Shown one piece after another: positions 48,727 through 59,986 of a stretch of DNA of 64,000 nt. Location of the stretch: NCBI GenBank assembly GCA_033977485.1, contig CM066994.1:44665155-44729154 (forward strand), given 5' to 3'. The notes under the pieces were generated by a model. It made no database searches, was not told the DNA's origin, and saw only the letters and a program-made list of their open reading frames with translations. The first letter of the stretch is position 1. Every line of letters starts with the position of its first letter. A program made the position numbers and the translations under genes. Source of the stretch: Hydrangea macrophylla. Its lineage: Eukaryota > Streptophyta > Magnoliopsida > Cornales > Hydrangeaceae.

Positions 48727-50060
48727 TATTAGCCTTAAGGTACATTAAGGCATATTTAATTATATTTTGATGATGTTAATATGCTATGATAATTACATGA
48801 TTCATATTGTTTCATTCCTTGTTATTATCATAGTCATTTTTATGCTCATATATAATCTCATGTATTAATATTGTATCAATGTTTTAACATTTTAGTGTGC
48901 CTGAGATTTAATTGATGTAGATCAAGATTACAAGGAGCTCAACAAGGATCAAGCTTGAAGACTTGAAAATATTTCATTCTTGGTTGAAGTCTAGGACCAT
49001 CATTGTAAGGCATCTTGACCTCACACTCATAGGGGCTCAAACAAACTCAAAAAGTTAAAGTTTTGGAATTAAATTTTAAGAAGGTCATCTTCAAAGCAAT
49101 TCCCCAACCAATTAGAAAATAATTAAATGTTGAATCTTATATGGTTGGAAAGATATTTGAATCTAGTTTCAAAAACATCAAACGGATCGCAAATCCGATT
49201 TTTGTAGAGGAAGTTATGGCCATTTTATTGGAGAAGTGTCTGGCTGGCAAACAGGGAGGGGCAGTCGACTGAGGGCCCGATGCAGTCGACTGAAGTGAGC
49301 AAAATGCTAACAGAATCCTCTGTAAACACATCTCAGTCGACTACTTCAAGGCCCAGTCGACTGCTTCAAGGTCCAGTCGACTGAATCGACCTGAAAGGCA
49401 ATAACGGCTAGTTTTTAAAGGGGTTTTTAATTACCAAACTTGCCACCAACGGCTACATTCTTGCAAGGCCTATAAATACATGTTTTCCCAACCTATTTGG
49501 GGTTGAGATTTTGATTGGAAAACATAGTATTGATCACACATCTCTTTGATCTTTAAACATTATCATTTGAGCCCTAGTTATGTGAGTTTATCAATTTGCT
49601 CAAATCTTTCATTTGTATATCTTGAGAGAGTAAAATTGTAGCGAGCTTTATTTGTATTATCTACTCTAGAGAGAGAGTTTCAATTTGTATTCAAATCAAT
49701 TTGTAAAGGTTGAGGGTTAGTAACCCTTGTGTGCAAAGAAGAGGTGTTCTTCTTTGGGAGAGATTGAAGGCTCTTGTAACGGTTTGGTGCACACCCGTAA
49801 GTGCTCCGGGAACGGTTTGGTCTACACCCGTGAAGTAGATTGGAGTAAAGGAATCCTCAAGAGATGTTCTTGAAGGGTGGATGTAGGCCGCGGGGTGCGA
49901 TTGCCGAACCACTTGAAAAATTGGTTTGCAAGTATCTCTTCCCTTATCTCTTTAGTTAATTGTTTGTGATTGTGTTTGATTTGCTATTGAGATTTTAAAA
50001 GGTTAATTTCCGCTAAAACCTTATTCACCCCCCTCTAAGGTTTCCACATTTGGGCCAACA
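48727..50060 (+). repeat. LTR 2 (shared)
   Basis: 1,334 bp between the two internal regions. It starts TATTAGCC, so the terminal TG has become TA, and ends CCAACA. It has its own GTCGAC cluster (49262-49385) and TATA box. It serves as 3' LTR of copy 1 and 5' LTR of copy 2. Confidence 0.9.
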
Positions 50061-50062
50061 AT

Positions 50063-50075
50063 TGGTATCAGAGCC
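50063..50075 (+). other. Primer binding site 2
   Basis: TGGTATCAGAGCC two bases after LTR 2, identical to the first. Confidence 0.9.
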
Positions 50076-50124
50076 TTGGCTCTTCTCTTTTCAAAAGTCT
50101 TTGAAAAATTTTGAGTTAAGATCC

Positions 50125-50888
50125 ATGGAAACTACATATTTTGGGGTAAATTCTAAACCAACTTCAATTATTCAATCTCATGATTATGATGAACTTTAAA
50201 GTGCATTTGAAGAATTACACGAGGAGTTGAAAAATTTGGGAATCAAATATATAACTCTTAAAAAGAATTTTTCGAAACTTTCAAATGAGTAAAATATTTT
50301 GAAATCCCAAAATGAATCTTTGAAGATTGAAAATGAAAAACTTGTATTAAGAGCACAATCTTCAAAGAAGATTGAAAAAGAAAATTTTGAGTTGAAAAAG
50401 CAATTGGATGATTTAAAATCTCAAAATGAAATTTTGAGAAAAGAAAAGCTTGTTTCAACCACTCAACCTTCAAGTGAATCTATTGAAAAAGAAAAGGTTA
50501 AGTTGAGAAAGAAGGTGGATGATTTGACAAAAACTTTGGCGAAGTTTACCCAAGGTGAACGAAATTTGAATATGCTTTTGGGAACCAAAAATGTGTTTTT
50601 GATAAGGCCGGTTTGGGATTTAATCCCACATTCAAGGAAAAGAAGTACAAAAACTTCTTTGTAAAGTTCACATCCTCCACTTCAAATTCTCATAAGAATT
50701 TCTTTGTTAAAGAATCGATCTCAAATGAGACCCTTCCCCATGTAACTTATCATTATTGCATGAAAAAGGGGCATGTTAATTATAAATGTTTATTTCAAAA
50801 GAAAGTTAACATGGTTTGGGTTGTGAAGGGATCCTCTCCTACCACCTCGGCAAATGGAGCATCCAAGAAATGCTTGGACAAATGTTAA
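50125..50888 (+). pseudogene. gag: Truncated gag, internal copy 2
   Basis: Homologous to 47022-47787. Same early TAA after 24 codons (50197-50199), an extra TAA near 50289, an open coiled-coil stretch (50299 on) and a one-base loss near 50585 that shifts the frame before KAGL-type sequence. In the last frame the first zinc-knuckle cysteine has become tyrosine (YHYCMKKGHVNYKC), so metal binding would be lost. The end KKCLDKC is kept. Copies 1 and 2 differ in their later damage but share the first stop, which was therefore present before the unit was duplicated. Confidence 0.8.
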
Positions 50889-51133
50889 GTATTGATTTGG
50901 TAATGGTAGGTTAGTAGGTAATTTTGTTTTGATTTGTTTTAATCATACACTTATTTGTTAAAAATCACTTTGTTTTTGTTTAGATATGCATACTTGATAT
51001 TGCTTATTTAAAAAATGATGATATGCTTTTGTTTGATTAGACAAAGTTTTAATAATGGTTAGACCAAATGATGTTTTATGAATCATTAATTTTTGCTGCT
51101 GAACTGTCTTTTTTTATGGACTGCTGAACAAAG

Positions 51134-51412
51134 TAGTCGACTGGTACCCCGACAAAGTCGGCTGATTTAGGTGTGAGGCTTTGAATTTTTTGATTCTGCA
51201 TTGTTAAGTCGACTGTGGCGTCGACTGGAAGAGTGCACAGTCGACTGAAGCTTGTTTGTTTTCGTCGACTGAGGCTTATTTCAATTTCATTTCAAAATTT
51301 CTCTTTGGTTCAGCCGACTGACAAGTCGACCCAGTCGACTATTTTGATAATTTTTTATCATTCTGCCTAGGGACGTCGACGAAAGAAGTTCTCCAGTCGA
51401 CTGATCCGACTG
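51134..51412. repeat. GTCGAC palindrome cluster, internal copy 2
   Basis: Same arrangement as 48033-48311. One core has decayed (GTCGGC near 51167) while the others remain. Confidence 0.85.
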
Positions 51413-51790
51413 AATTTTTGTTTTTCTTATATTTTGAGCTCTCCAACTTTATTATTGGTATCTTTTGGGAGAATATGCTCTCTATTCATATCTTTTGGTA
51501 TCCTTTATCATTGCACATGCTTAGGGGAAGCACTTTCATGTATTCACTTTCTCACATGTGGTTATATTTGCTTATTTTTGGTATCATTTTGGCCTCTTGA
51601 TTTGTATGCCTATTGTGAGGGGGAGCTTTGTGTTTTATCCCCAAATTTTTTGTTAATGTCAAAGGGGGAGAAGTATATGGGTAGTTATCATTCATGTTCC
51701 TTACCATATGATATCCATTATGAATGATAATATGAAAATGACCAAATGTGCTTATATTGGCATATCCTTCCTTGGTTGTTTGCCATCATC

Positions 51791-51804
51791 AAAAAGGGGG
51801 AGAT
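51791..51804 (+). other. Polypurine tract 2
   Basis: AAAAAGGGGGAGAT before the TGTTAGCC start of LTR 3. Confidence 0.8.
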
Positions 51805-53139
51805 TGTTAGCCTTAAGGTATATTAAGGCATATTTAATTATATTTTGATGATGTCAAATATGCTATGATAATTACATGATTCATATTGTTTCATTCCTTG
51901 TTATTATCATAGTCATTTTTATGCTCATATATAATCTCATGTATTAATATTGTATCAATGTTTTAACATCTTTGTGTGCATGAGATTTAATTGATGTAGA
52001 TCAAGATTACAAGGAGCTCAACAAGGATCAAGTTTTAAGACTTGAAAATATTTCATCCTTAGTTGATGTCTAGGACCATCATTGTAAGGCATCTTGATCT
52101 CACACTCATAGGGGCTCAAACAAACTCAAAAAGTTAAAGTTTTGGAATTAAATTTTAAGTAGGTCATCTTTAAAGCAATGCCCCAACCAATTGGAAAATA
52201 ATTAAATGTTGAATCTTATATGGTTGGAAAGTTATTTGAATCTAGTTTCCAAAACATCAAATGGATCGCAAATTCGATTTTTGTAGAGGGAGTTATGGCC
52301 ATTTTAGTGGAGATGTGTCTGGCTGTCAAACAGGGAGGGGCAGTCAACTGAGGGCCCGATGCAGTCGACTGAAGTAAGCAGAATGCTAACAGAACCCTCT
52401 GTAAACACATCTCAGTCGACTACTTCAAGGCCCAGTCGACTGCTTCAAGGTCCAGTCGACTGAATCGACCTGAAAGGCAATAACGACTAGTTTTTTAAGG
52501 GGTTTTTAATTACCAAACTTGCCACCAACGGCTATAATCTTCCAAGGCCTATAAATACATGTTTTTCCAACCTATTTAGGGTTGAGATTTTGATTGGAAA
52601 ACATAGTATTGATCACACATCTCTTTGATCTTTAAACATTATCATTTGAGCCCTAGTTGTGTGAGTTTATCAATTTGCTCAAATCTTTCATTTGTATTTC
52701 TTGAGAGAGTAAAATTGTAGCGAGTTTTATTTGTATTATCTACTCTAGAGAGAGAGTTTCAATTTGTATTCAAATCAATTTGTAAAGGTTGAGGGTTAGT
52801 AACCCTTGTGTGCAAATAAGAGGTGTTCTTCTTTGGGATAGATTGAAGGCTCTTGTAACGGTTTGGTGCACACCCGTAAGTGCTCCGGGAACGGTTTGGT
52901 CTACACCCGTGAAGTAGATCGGAGTAAAGGAATCCTCAAGAGGTGTTCTTGAGGGGTGGACGTAGGCCGCGGGGTGCGATTGCCGAACCACTTGAAAAAT
53001 TGGTTTGCAAGTATCTCTTCCCTTATCTCTTTAGTTAATTGTTTGTGATTGTGTTTGATTTGCTATTAAGATTTTAAAAGGTTAATTTCCGCTAAAACCT
53101 TATTCACCCCCCTCTAAGGTTTCCACATTTGGGCCAACA
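51805..53139 (+). repeat. LTR 3
   Basis: 1,335 bp, TGTTAGCC to CCAACA, with GTCGAC cluster 52342-52462 (its first core mutated to GTCAAC) and TATA box 52550-52557. It is followed at once by the right AAGAG. Confidence 0.9.
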
Positions 53140-53144
53140 AAGAG
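53140..53144 (+). repeat. Target-site duplication, right (AAGAG)
   Basis: Matches 45618-45622. Removing 45623-53144 restores a continuous solo LTR. Confidence 0.85.
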
Positions 53145-53432
53145 CATTATAACTCGGAATAGAAAAGAGAGCATAAAAACAGAGAGCAGAAACATAAAGG
53201 ATTTCGAAGGAGTCCACACTCAGTTCGATATTCTGGCAGCAAAGGAATACGGTAGAAGATCGTGAGCTGTTATCGAGCCTGTGTTCTCGATTCGTCTACT
53301 GCAGCAATCCGATTTAGTAGTTTAAGGTAACCCTAGTTCTGCTGTTATAGGGTTATTGTAGTTTTCGCGTAATTTTTGCAGTACCAACTTATACGCGCTG
53401 TCAACGGATTCTGGGAACGCAGTTTCCTAATA
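53145..53432 (+). repeat. Solo LTR, right part
   Basis: Continues the LTR begun at 44596 and ends GTTTCCTAATA, the partner of TGTTAGG with one base changed. The next sequence is the TA-rich tract of unit B, with no PBS. The TA repeats make the exact 5-bp target duplication ambiguous (TATAT or ATATA). Confidence 0.75.
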
Positions 53433-53660
53433 ATATATATATACAAATATATATTATATGTACATCTCTCTCTCTCCCTTTCTCTCTCTCTCTCTCTAAT
53501 ATAACAAGATGACAACTAACAAGCAGCAAGGTAGCTATTATTCCTTCAAAACCTGGCCTAGAGTGCTGCATGTGTGGAGACCATGGCCTCTCTTATAAGC
53601 ATTTTAAAGTGCAATGTGTTTTAATTCAGATCTCAACACAAGGGTTTGAATAACCATTCA
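53433..53660 (+). repeat. 1.73-kb tandem unit, copy B, right part
   Basis: Resumes unit B after the solo LTR: TA run, CT run (53465-53497), then the GACAAGCAGCAAGGTAGC stretch matched by 42939-43000 in copy A. With the 8,842-bp insertion and target repeat removed, unit B is 1,729 bp, against 1,727 bp for unit A. Confidence 0.88.
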
Positions 53661-53682
53661 TATACATATATATTATATCAAT

Positions 53683-53729
<47 letters not shown>

Positions 53730-54535
53730 GACTACGTCGTCTTAAAAAGATGACTAAGGGAATTTTCGTTGATCTAAATTAGTCAATCTGTTGTATTTCA
53801 CCGATCACGTTCTAATTAAATTCTAATTTATTTCAATCGCAATATTTCAAAAACAAAGAATCGATATGTTAATTCATTTATTTATAGTATCATCTCCTAT
53901 GGTAAACGTGGTAGGTATGTTAAGTTAGTTTTTGGGGAAATACAGCCCTAATGGTGTAACTGTAGGGTAATGCTCAACCGGCTTTCCCTTGGAATGCTAC
54001 CTCTCCAGTTGGCTGAACCTTTGCCTAGCCGACTAATTGTGTGTCGACTGGGAATTTTTTTCTTCTTCTTTTTATTTTTTTTGGTTTAGGCAAAGAATGA
54101 TTAAAAAAATTTAATAGAAAATTGTATAAGTGATGCACAGAAAAGTGTGAAAAATGATACATCCACATCTTACATTAGAACTCACTTTAGGCAACGAATT
54201 AATATTTCATCGTCATAGGCATCACTTTAGAACTCACTTTAGGCGATGAATTAATATTTCGTCGCCATAAGCATCACTTTAGGGGACGAAGTTTTATTTT
54301 GTCTCCATAGACATCGAACTCACTTTAGGCGACGAAATAATATTTCATCGCCATAGGCATCACTTTGGTTATTTCGTCGCCATAGACATCAGATTAGAAC
54401 TCACTCTAGGTATTTCGTCGCCATAGACATCACTTTAGAACTCACTTTAGGCGACAAATTAATATTTCTTCGTCATAGGCATCACTTTAGGCGATAATTT
54501 TATTTCGTCGCCATAGACATCACATTAGAGGTGAC
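53661..54535 (+). repeat. 1.73-kb tandem unit, copy C, truncated
   Basis: TA run, long CT run (53683-53725), CAACGACTACGTCGTC at 53726, then the GCGACGAA hairpin region, shorter and more diverged than in A and B. The unit stops at GTGAC (54531-54535), where the Tat-like LTR starts. The missing right part may lie beyond the far end of that element. Confidence 0.85.
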
Positions 54536-57500
54536 TATAGACACCCCAATTTTGACCGAACTATTAAACTTAGGGGGGATTTACCTCTAGAAACCAATGA
54601 TGAATAATGTCCCGACGATTTTCGTCAAGTTCATCGCTTCGACTTCTGAAAAGCTTCAAGATCCCAAAACTTGCTCCTAATATCCCTAGATTTGGCCAAT
54701 CACTGACCATCTGTCTCGAGCTCACTAGATCATGGGTTACTTTCTAAAAAAAATGGAATAGATTAAATAATAATAATAATAATGATATTTTAAAAAAATA
54801 ACATTGTTTCTCATTTTTTTAGATTCAAAAAGAAAAATAAAAAGAAGAAAAAGATACTATTTGGTGACTCATATGATTAATTTAGATTTAAAATGAAAAA
54901 TGTGTCTATACATATATATATATATATATATATAAGAAAAGGAAATTAATAAAAGAAAGTATCCCATGTGATTTGGAGAGTTAGAGATTCCTTGGCATAT
55001 TCCTAATCCAAAGTAAATACCCAAAAAGCCCTTTGTTGGGCACTAATCTCCCATCTGCTTTGAAGATGCTCTAGAATGTTCCTTTATTCTAGCCAACTGA
55101 AATGCCCTTCAAGTTTCTTGGAATTACATAGAAGTGCCATGGAGAGTTAGAGATGCCATAGAATATTCCTAACCTACCCCAAATTGACCTATCTACCCTT
55201 ATCTTGGCCCCTAAGATAATGAAAGTCTATAAAAAAAACCCATTTCTCTCATTTTGGGGGAGACACTTGAATGGTATAGAAAAAATATTGGGAGAGCTTT
55301 AGAGGAAAGAAATATAGAGAGAGAAACTCTACCAATTATTTTACCCAAATCCCACCAAAACTCTACCCAACCATCAAATCACCATTGAAGGAGCTTGAAG
55401 CTTGAGGAAGAAGAAGAGGAAAAGCTTGAGGAATTCAACATCTCTACAAGTTTTGAGAAGATCTAGAGGTAAAGCCTTCAAATCTATATATATATATATA
55501 ATAATAATAATTCAATCACAAGTTCATAGTTCTAGGAAATTTTACACATTTTTAAAACCTCTCTTCCTACCCCATTTCATCACACACCACTTAGAACTGG
55601 TGATTGAATTTCATAATATTTCATTAATTTGGATCCAAAATAGAGCTTTGGATTTATGAATAAAAGAGTTTTAACTTGAAATTTTCAAATAATATTGTGA
55701 TTTCCTTTATTTTGTTTGTATTCTTCTCAAGAAATCTATGAGATCTTCAATATCTCATTAGATTTCTTTGAGTTTGGTCCTCTAATTCCCTATGATCTTA
55801 TGATTTATATGGGGATTAAAGTGGATTATGATCATCTCTACACATAGTTGGTTGAGTTCAAGTCTTAGTTCATGACTTGAAATCTCCTCATTAAAAATCT
55901 TGTGGGGATTCATGCTATATCCCATGGAGGTTTATGTGGATTTGTTTTCCTTTAGTCTCCAACGACCATCAAATGGTAGGAGAAATATTTTAAGTTTAAG
56001 ACCATCTCTATGGCTTAGACTAACCTCTTCTTTGAGTTTTTGGAAGTTCTTCATACTTCATCCAAAACCTACATGTATGTGTGTCTTTAGCCTCCAATGA
56101 CCACCAAGTGGTAGGAGTAATGATTTGAACTCAAGTTTTGGTCCATAAGTTTGAGGTCATTGTTTGGGATTTTGTGAAGTCCATTTCATACTTCATTAAA
56201 AGTCCATAAGTCTAAAGAGGTCCTTAGTCTTCAATGACCATTAAATGGTAGAAGAAATGATTTGGTTTAAGCCCAACATTATGATCTAATAGTTGAGGCC
56301 AATCAACAAAGTTGAACTAGCAAAATGAAAACAGTGGGCTCACAAACTGTTTTCGATCAAATATTTTTAGTTCAAAATCTAACCGTTGAAATCAAGTGAA
56401 ACCAACGAGAAAGTGTCAATAATACATTGTTTTACCACTGTAATTTTTTTTTTGGTAAGATTTTATGCTTAGAATGGTTTGATCATGAGTTTTGTGAGAC
56501 AACCACAATCTGTCCAGAATTTCAGAACAGTTTCAGAACAGCAAATCGATTTTAAAATTGATAGATCAGAGATCGAACCAAGTTTTCATGACCTCTAATA
56601 ATTGTTTATAAGAACTTTAATGTGTTAGGAAGGTTTCCTAAAAAGAATGAAGCAATTCAGATTTGTTTGCTATTTTTAAAAAATCAGACAAGATCTCTGG
56701 ACAGAGAGTTGTTAAATCCTGAGTGAGGTCTAGTATGTTCTGTATTCCTGGAGATCTAACCGTTCAAACCTTGATTTTATTTTTGGGTTAGAAACTCATG
56801 CAGATCCAAAACTCATGCAGATCCAACCATTGGAAGTATTTTATTCCTATTTTTGAACATCTGGTCTACTCTCTGTAATTCATAAAAAACTGCTACTATT
56901 TTTGTCTAATCTTATTTATTTCAACTCAAATGGTCTCTTAATGTCTTAGGACTCAAACCATGTTTTGAATAATGATAATTTAGATTAAACCCAGAGGCTT
57001 AGGGATCCAAATTAGTGAATAAATTCACATCTCATTCTTGTTCATATTCATGCATACATGGTAATATTCATAAGTAGGACTTATCTCTTGTCTTAGTTGA
57101 ACATGACTTAGGATTAATTACTCTTTGATATTATATCTTGTCTAAGGCATGTGTACTAACCTTTGTTTTGTAGCGCATTTGAGGTACAATTTCTCATCCC
57201 TTCTCTAGTTTAATTCATTTCGTTGATTTTTGAATTGATTTTCGACTCCATGTGCGACACCTTAGCCTAGGTTTTGCCTTATGTGTATATATGTGTTAGA
57301 GACCTTTTCTTAGATTTATTTTGTTCTTGCATGCATTGCACGTTTAATATTCGCGGCCGGATCCCGGGTATGTTTTCTAGTTTTCTATTGCATATCATGT
57401 TGCTTGCTACTTGAATTACGTGGCTTATGAATGATATTTTGTTGTTAGCAATTTTACACCATTTCCAACATGCTTGTGTAATGTATATGTACATATGTAT

Positions 57501-57781
57501 TAATTGAGGGCATGCTTAGATTATTAATTTGATTAAAAAGGATGTTGAGTAGAGGCCTATCGCGAGATAGGATGAAAGGGGGTGTTTTAGTCCGTCGGGT
57601 TCCTTCCCCTTTCATTCCATAATCCCCGGACCCAGTTTATCTTTGGTTTCGCAAAAGATCAGTTTGCTTTAAAATGGTTTCTTAATTTTCCTTTTAAAAA
57701 TTAAGTGACGACTCATTTGTTTTTAGAAATTGATTTAAAAAAAGTTGTGGGTAAAAGAAAGAATAACCTGCGATATCCACA
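54536..57781 (+). repeat. 5' LTR of a Tat/Ogre-like Ty3/gypsy element
   Basis: About 3.25 kb, opening TATAGACACCCCAATTTT (first TG mutated to TA) and ending GCGATATCCACA just before the PBS. Length, the AAATTAAGTGACGACTC stretch near the end (57700) and a tRNA-Arg-type PBS fit the Tat/Ogre lineage. A TATA box lies at 55228. No coding region is supported: the ORFs at 55402 and 55900 lack features. The preceding GTGAC is a candidate target duplication whose partner is outside the window. Confidence 0.75.
55228..55238 (+). promoter_or_regulatory. TATA box of the Tat-like LTR
   Basis: TATAAAAAAAA after AAAGTC, with pyrimidine-rich CATTTCTCTCATTTT ~15-30 bases on as a likely start region. Confidence 0.5.
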
Positions 57782-57784
57782 ATC

Positions 57785-57834
57785 TGGCGACTCTGGTGGG
57801 GATCGAACCCAGAATCTCCGGTTTCGCAGACCAG
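57785..57834 (+). other. Primer binding site with extended antisense tRNA-Arg homology
   Basis: TGGCGACTCTGGTGGGG complements a tRNA 3' end, and complementarity does not stop there. On the minus strand 57834-57785 reads as an anticodon stem (CTGGT with ACCGG), a 7-base loop CTGCGAA, a 5-base variable loop, a T-arm with TTCGATC loop (four of five pairs intact) and an acceptor strand ending CCA. From memory it matches plant tRNA-Arg(ACG) with the A of the anticodon changed to G. The 5' half is not convincing, so it is not a functional tRNA gene. Confidence 0.7.
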
Positions 57835-59279
57835 AATTCTGATTTTGGGTTCACTCGAGGATTAGACTTGAAAGCATCCTTTTAATCAAATTGATTAATT
57901 TTTGTGTGCCTGTTGCATTGCACTTGCATGTCTAGCCAGTCGATTGCATGGAACTATGACCTTGGAGGCTCGGGGCAACCCAGTCGGTCAAGTCATCATG
58001 GGACCGTGTGATCACCCTTGATCTCGTACCATGTTTTGGTATATGAAGCATCCTATCGGGTGTGTGTCAAGGATCCCTTATTTGACCAAAACCCGGCCTT
58101 TGCTTGATAGCTTCCATAGAACCTTTCGATCTTAGAAAATTAATTCTTGATTCGAATTATATGCTAGGGAGTTTTGTACGCCCGAAAGGGAATATTTGAG
58201 ATGATGACGATGCTTGCTTGATAAAAGATGTGTAACCCTTTAATCACCTTTTAGCAATTCTTTCTCATGTCCCACGACATTTGGGAACATGCTGGATCTT
58301 GATTATGTGATTACATCTCTTACATCTTGCTAAGCTAAGCATCATTGACCTTGCATGCATCCGAATTCATGAAGAGTATGACAATAATCCGATCATGTGA
58401 TCCTCCTACCCAAAGAATTTTAAATACGTTTTTGGAAGCAAATAGATTTTTGGTATCTTTATTCCAAGGCATTCAATCGCTCTTTCAAAAATTTTTTGGA
58501 GTTCACTTTTGGATTAAAATTTCAAATCAACCATATTTGAAGGAAGAACCTAAAATTCTTGAAAGAATTTGAAAAGTTTTACCAACTAAAGGAATGCTTT
58601 TTTCAAAGCAAAATTTGGACCTAATCACGTTTTCAAATCATTTTCAAATAAAGAAATCATTTTCAAATAAATTTCAAAAGCAAAGTTTCAACCCAATCAT
58701 CTTTTGTTTAGAAATGTTGTTGTCTTCAAAGGAAAGTTTCTTAAGCAATTTTGAAAAGATCCCATCATCTAGGGGAAATACTCGTCAAATGGATTTCAAA
58801 AATTCTAAATTTGAAAACCTTGAAAGGGTAAAGAGGATCACAATGAAAGGAGAAATTAGCACACTCAACATGGATGAGGATTTTATGTGCTTATGTGTTT
58901 ATGTGTTAGGATTAGAATTTTCTTTTGTTTGGCATATAGAATAGGCACGCACACACATGCATTGCATTCGTGTGACATATAAATCATTCATGAGCATTTC
59001 ACTTGGCATAAAATTTAATAAAAATCAATAGAAGTATAAGATTCTCTTGAGAAAATCAGTCAAAATTGATTAAAGATAAGTGTTGTTGTAAGCGAAATAG
59101 CATCCGAGTCAAGCACTGTTTGGTATAGAGATTCAAACACGAGATTAGTCAGGAAGGAACAGATAATAGGAAGAGAGATGTTTATGCACATATGTTGCTA
59201 GTAAGGTGATAGTGTTTTGAAATACTGCTGCTAAAGCAAATGTGGATGCTCCTGGGGACCCAATAATTTGAAAATCGTC

Positions 59280-59425
59280 TGTGACACTCCAGTTGAGACC
59301 AAGTCGAGTCCAGACTGTAGTCGAGTTATGTTAAGTTGAAGTCAAATGTCAAGTCCAGTCGAGTCTTCTGGTCAGTCTGTTATCAAGTTTGTTTGCAAGT
59401 CTTTGTCGAGTTTATCGAGTCGAGT
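59280..59425 (+). repeat. Irregular GTCGAGT repeats
   Basis: AAGTCGAGTCCAG, AGTCGAGTTATG, CAGTCGAGTC, TTGTCGAGTTTATCGAGTCGAG: a short motif repeated about seven times in ~140 bp with drifting spacing. It foreshadows the GAGTC-based arrays at 61604-63540. Confidence 0.6.
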
Positions 59426-59850
59426 GATGTAATCCTCTTTCCCTACTAGTTGAATAAAATCTCATTTTTCTTGATTCAGTGTGCTAAGTCGTGAATGTAT
59501 GGATCATTAAGCAAAAAAAAAAAAGTCACTTTTTCAAACGATCATGGAAAATACTTTGTTAATAAATCTTTGCATTGAAAAGGATCCCAAGCGATCAAGC
59601 AAATTCTGTGCCAAATCCAAAGAGGAGTAGAGAATTGATTAGCTTTACTTTAAGAATTTAAAGATGCTCTTGCTCAATCTTGAAAAGATGAACTTGGAAC
59701 TTGAAGCTTGCTCACCATCCCCTTCTCTCAAATACCAAGCCTAAAAGATGAGCCCAACCAGTCTAAAGCCATAAACTTGGTCCTTGATGGTAGCCAGACA
59801 TTTTAAATGAACTTCTTATTCCAAAAAAAAAAGAAGAAAAAGAAAAAATA

Positions 59851-59986
59851 GCTCGCTAGGATGAAAACCCGAAAGGGCACCTAGGCAAAAGTTAGAGCAC
59901 AAAAAAAAAAAAAAAAAAAAAAAAAAAGAAGAAAGAGCTCGCTAGGATGAAAACCCGGAAGGGCGCCTAGGCAAAAGTTAGAGCAA
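59851..59986 (+). repeat. 86-bp direct duplication with A-rich tracts
   Basis: GCTCGCTAGGATGAAAACCC through GCAAAAGTTAGAGCA occurs at 59851 and 59937, each preceded by an A/G-rich tract; the one before the second copy is a run of ~27 A. The block is, from memory, common in the 3' non-coding part of Tat-like plant elements. Confidence 0.75.

Larger units (their letters stand above)
45623..53139 (+). mobile_element. Non-autonomous Sirevirus-like copia element with three LTRs
   Basis: Order: LTR (45623-46957), internal (46958-48726), LTR (48727-50060), internal (50061-51804), LTR (51805-53139). Each internal region has a tRNA-Met PBS, a gag remnant and a polypurine tract but no protease, integrase, RT or RNase H, so the element depended on a helper. 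Repeated GGGGGAG motifs before the LTR, the TTTTGATGATATCAAA-type LTR start and the coiled-coil gag point to the Sirevirus (SIRE/Maximus) lineage. The flanking AAGAG on both sides shows a single insertion that later gained a repeat unit by unequal LTR exchange. Confidence 0.9.

Noticed and set aside
57785..57834. A tRNA-Arg gene on the minus strand
   Set aside because: Only the 3' half is convincing, an antisense copy starting with CCA-complement right after an LTR end, so it is a primer binding site. No matching D-arm or 5' acceptor strand was found.
58345..58944. Possible extra ORF upstream of gag in the Tat-like element
   Set aside because: Two short frames, rich in F, K and S as expected from AT-rich DNA, without any recognisable motif. 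Some Ogre elements carry an extra ORF here, but nothing in the sequence supports that.
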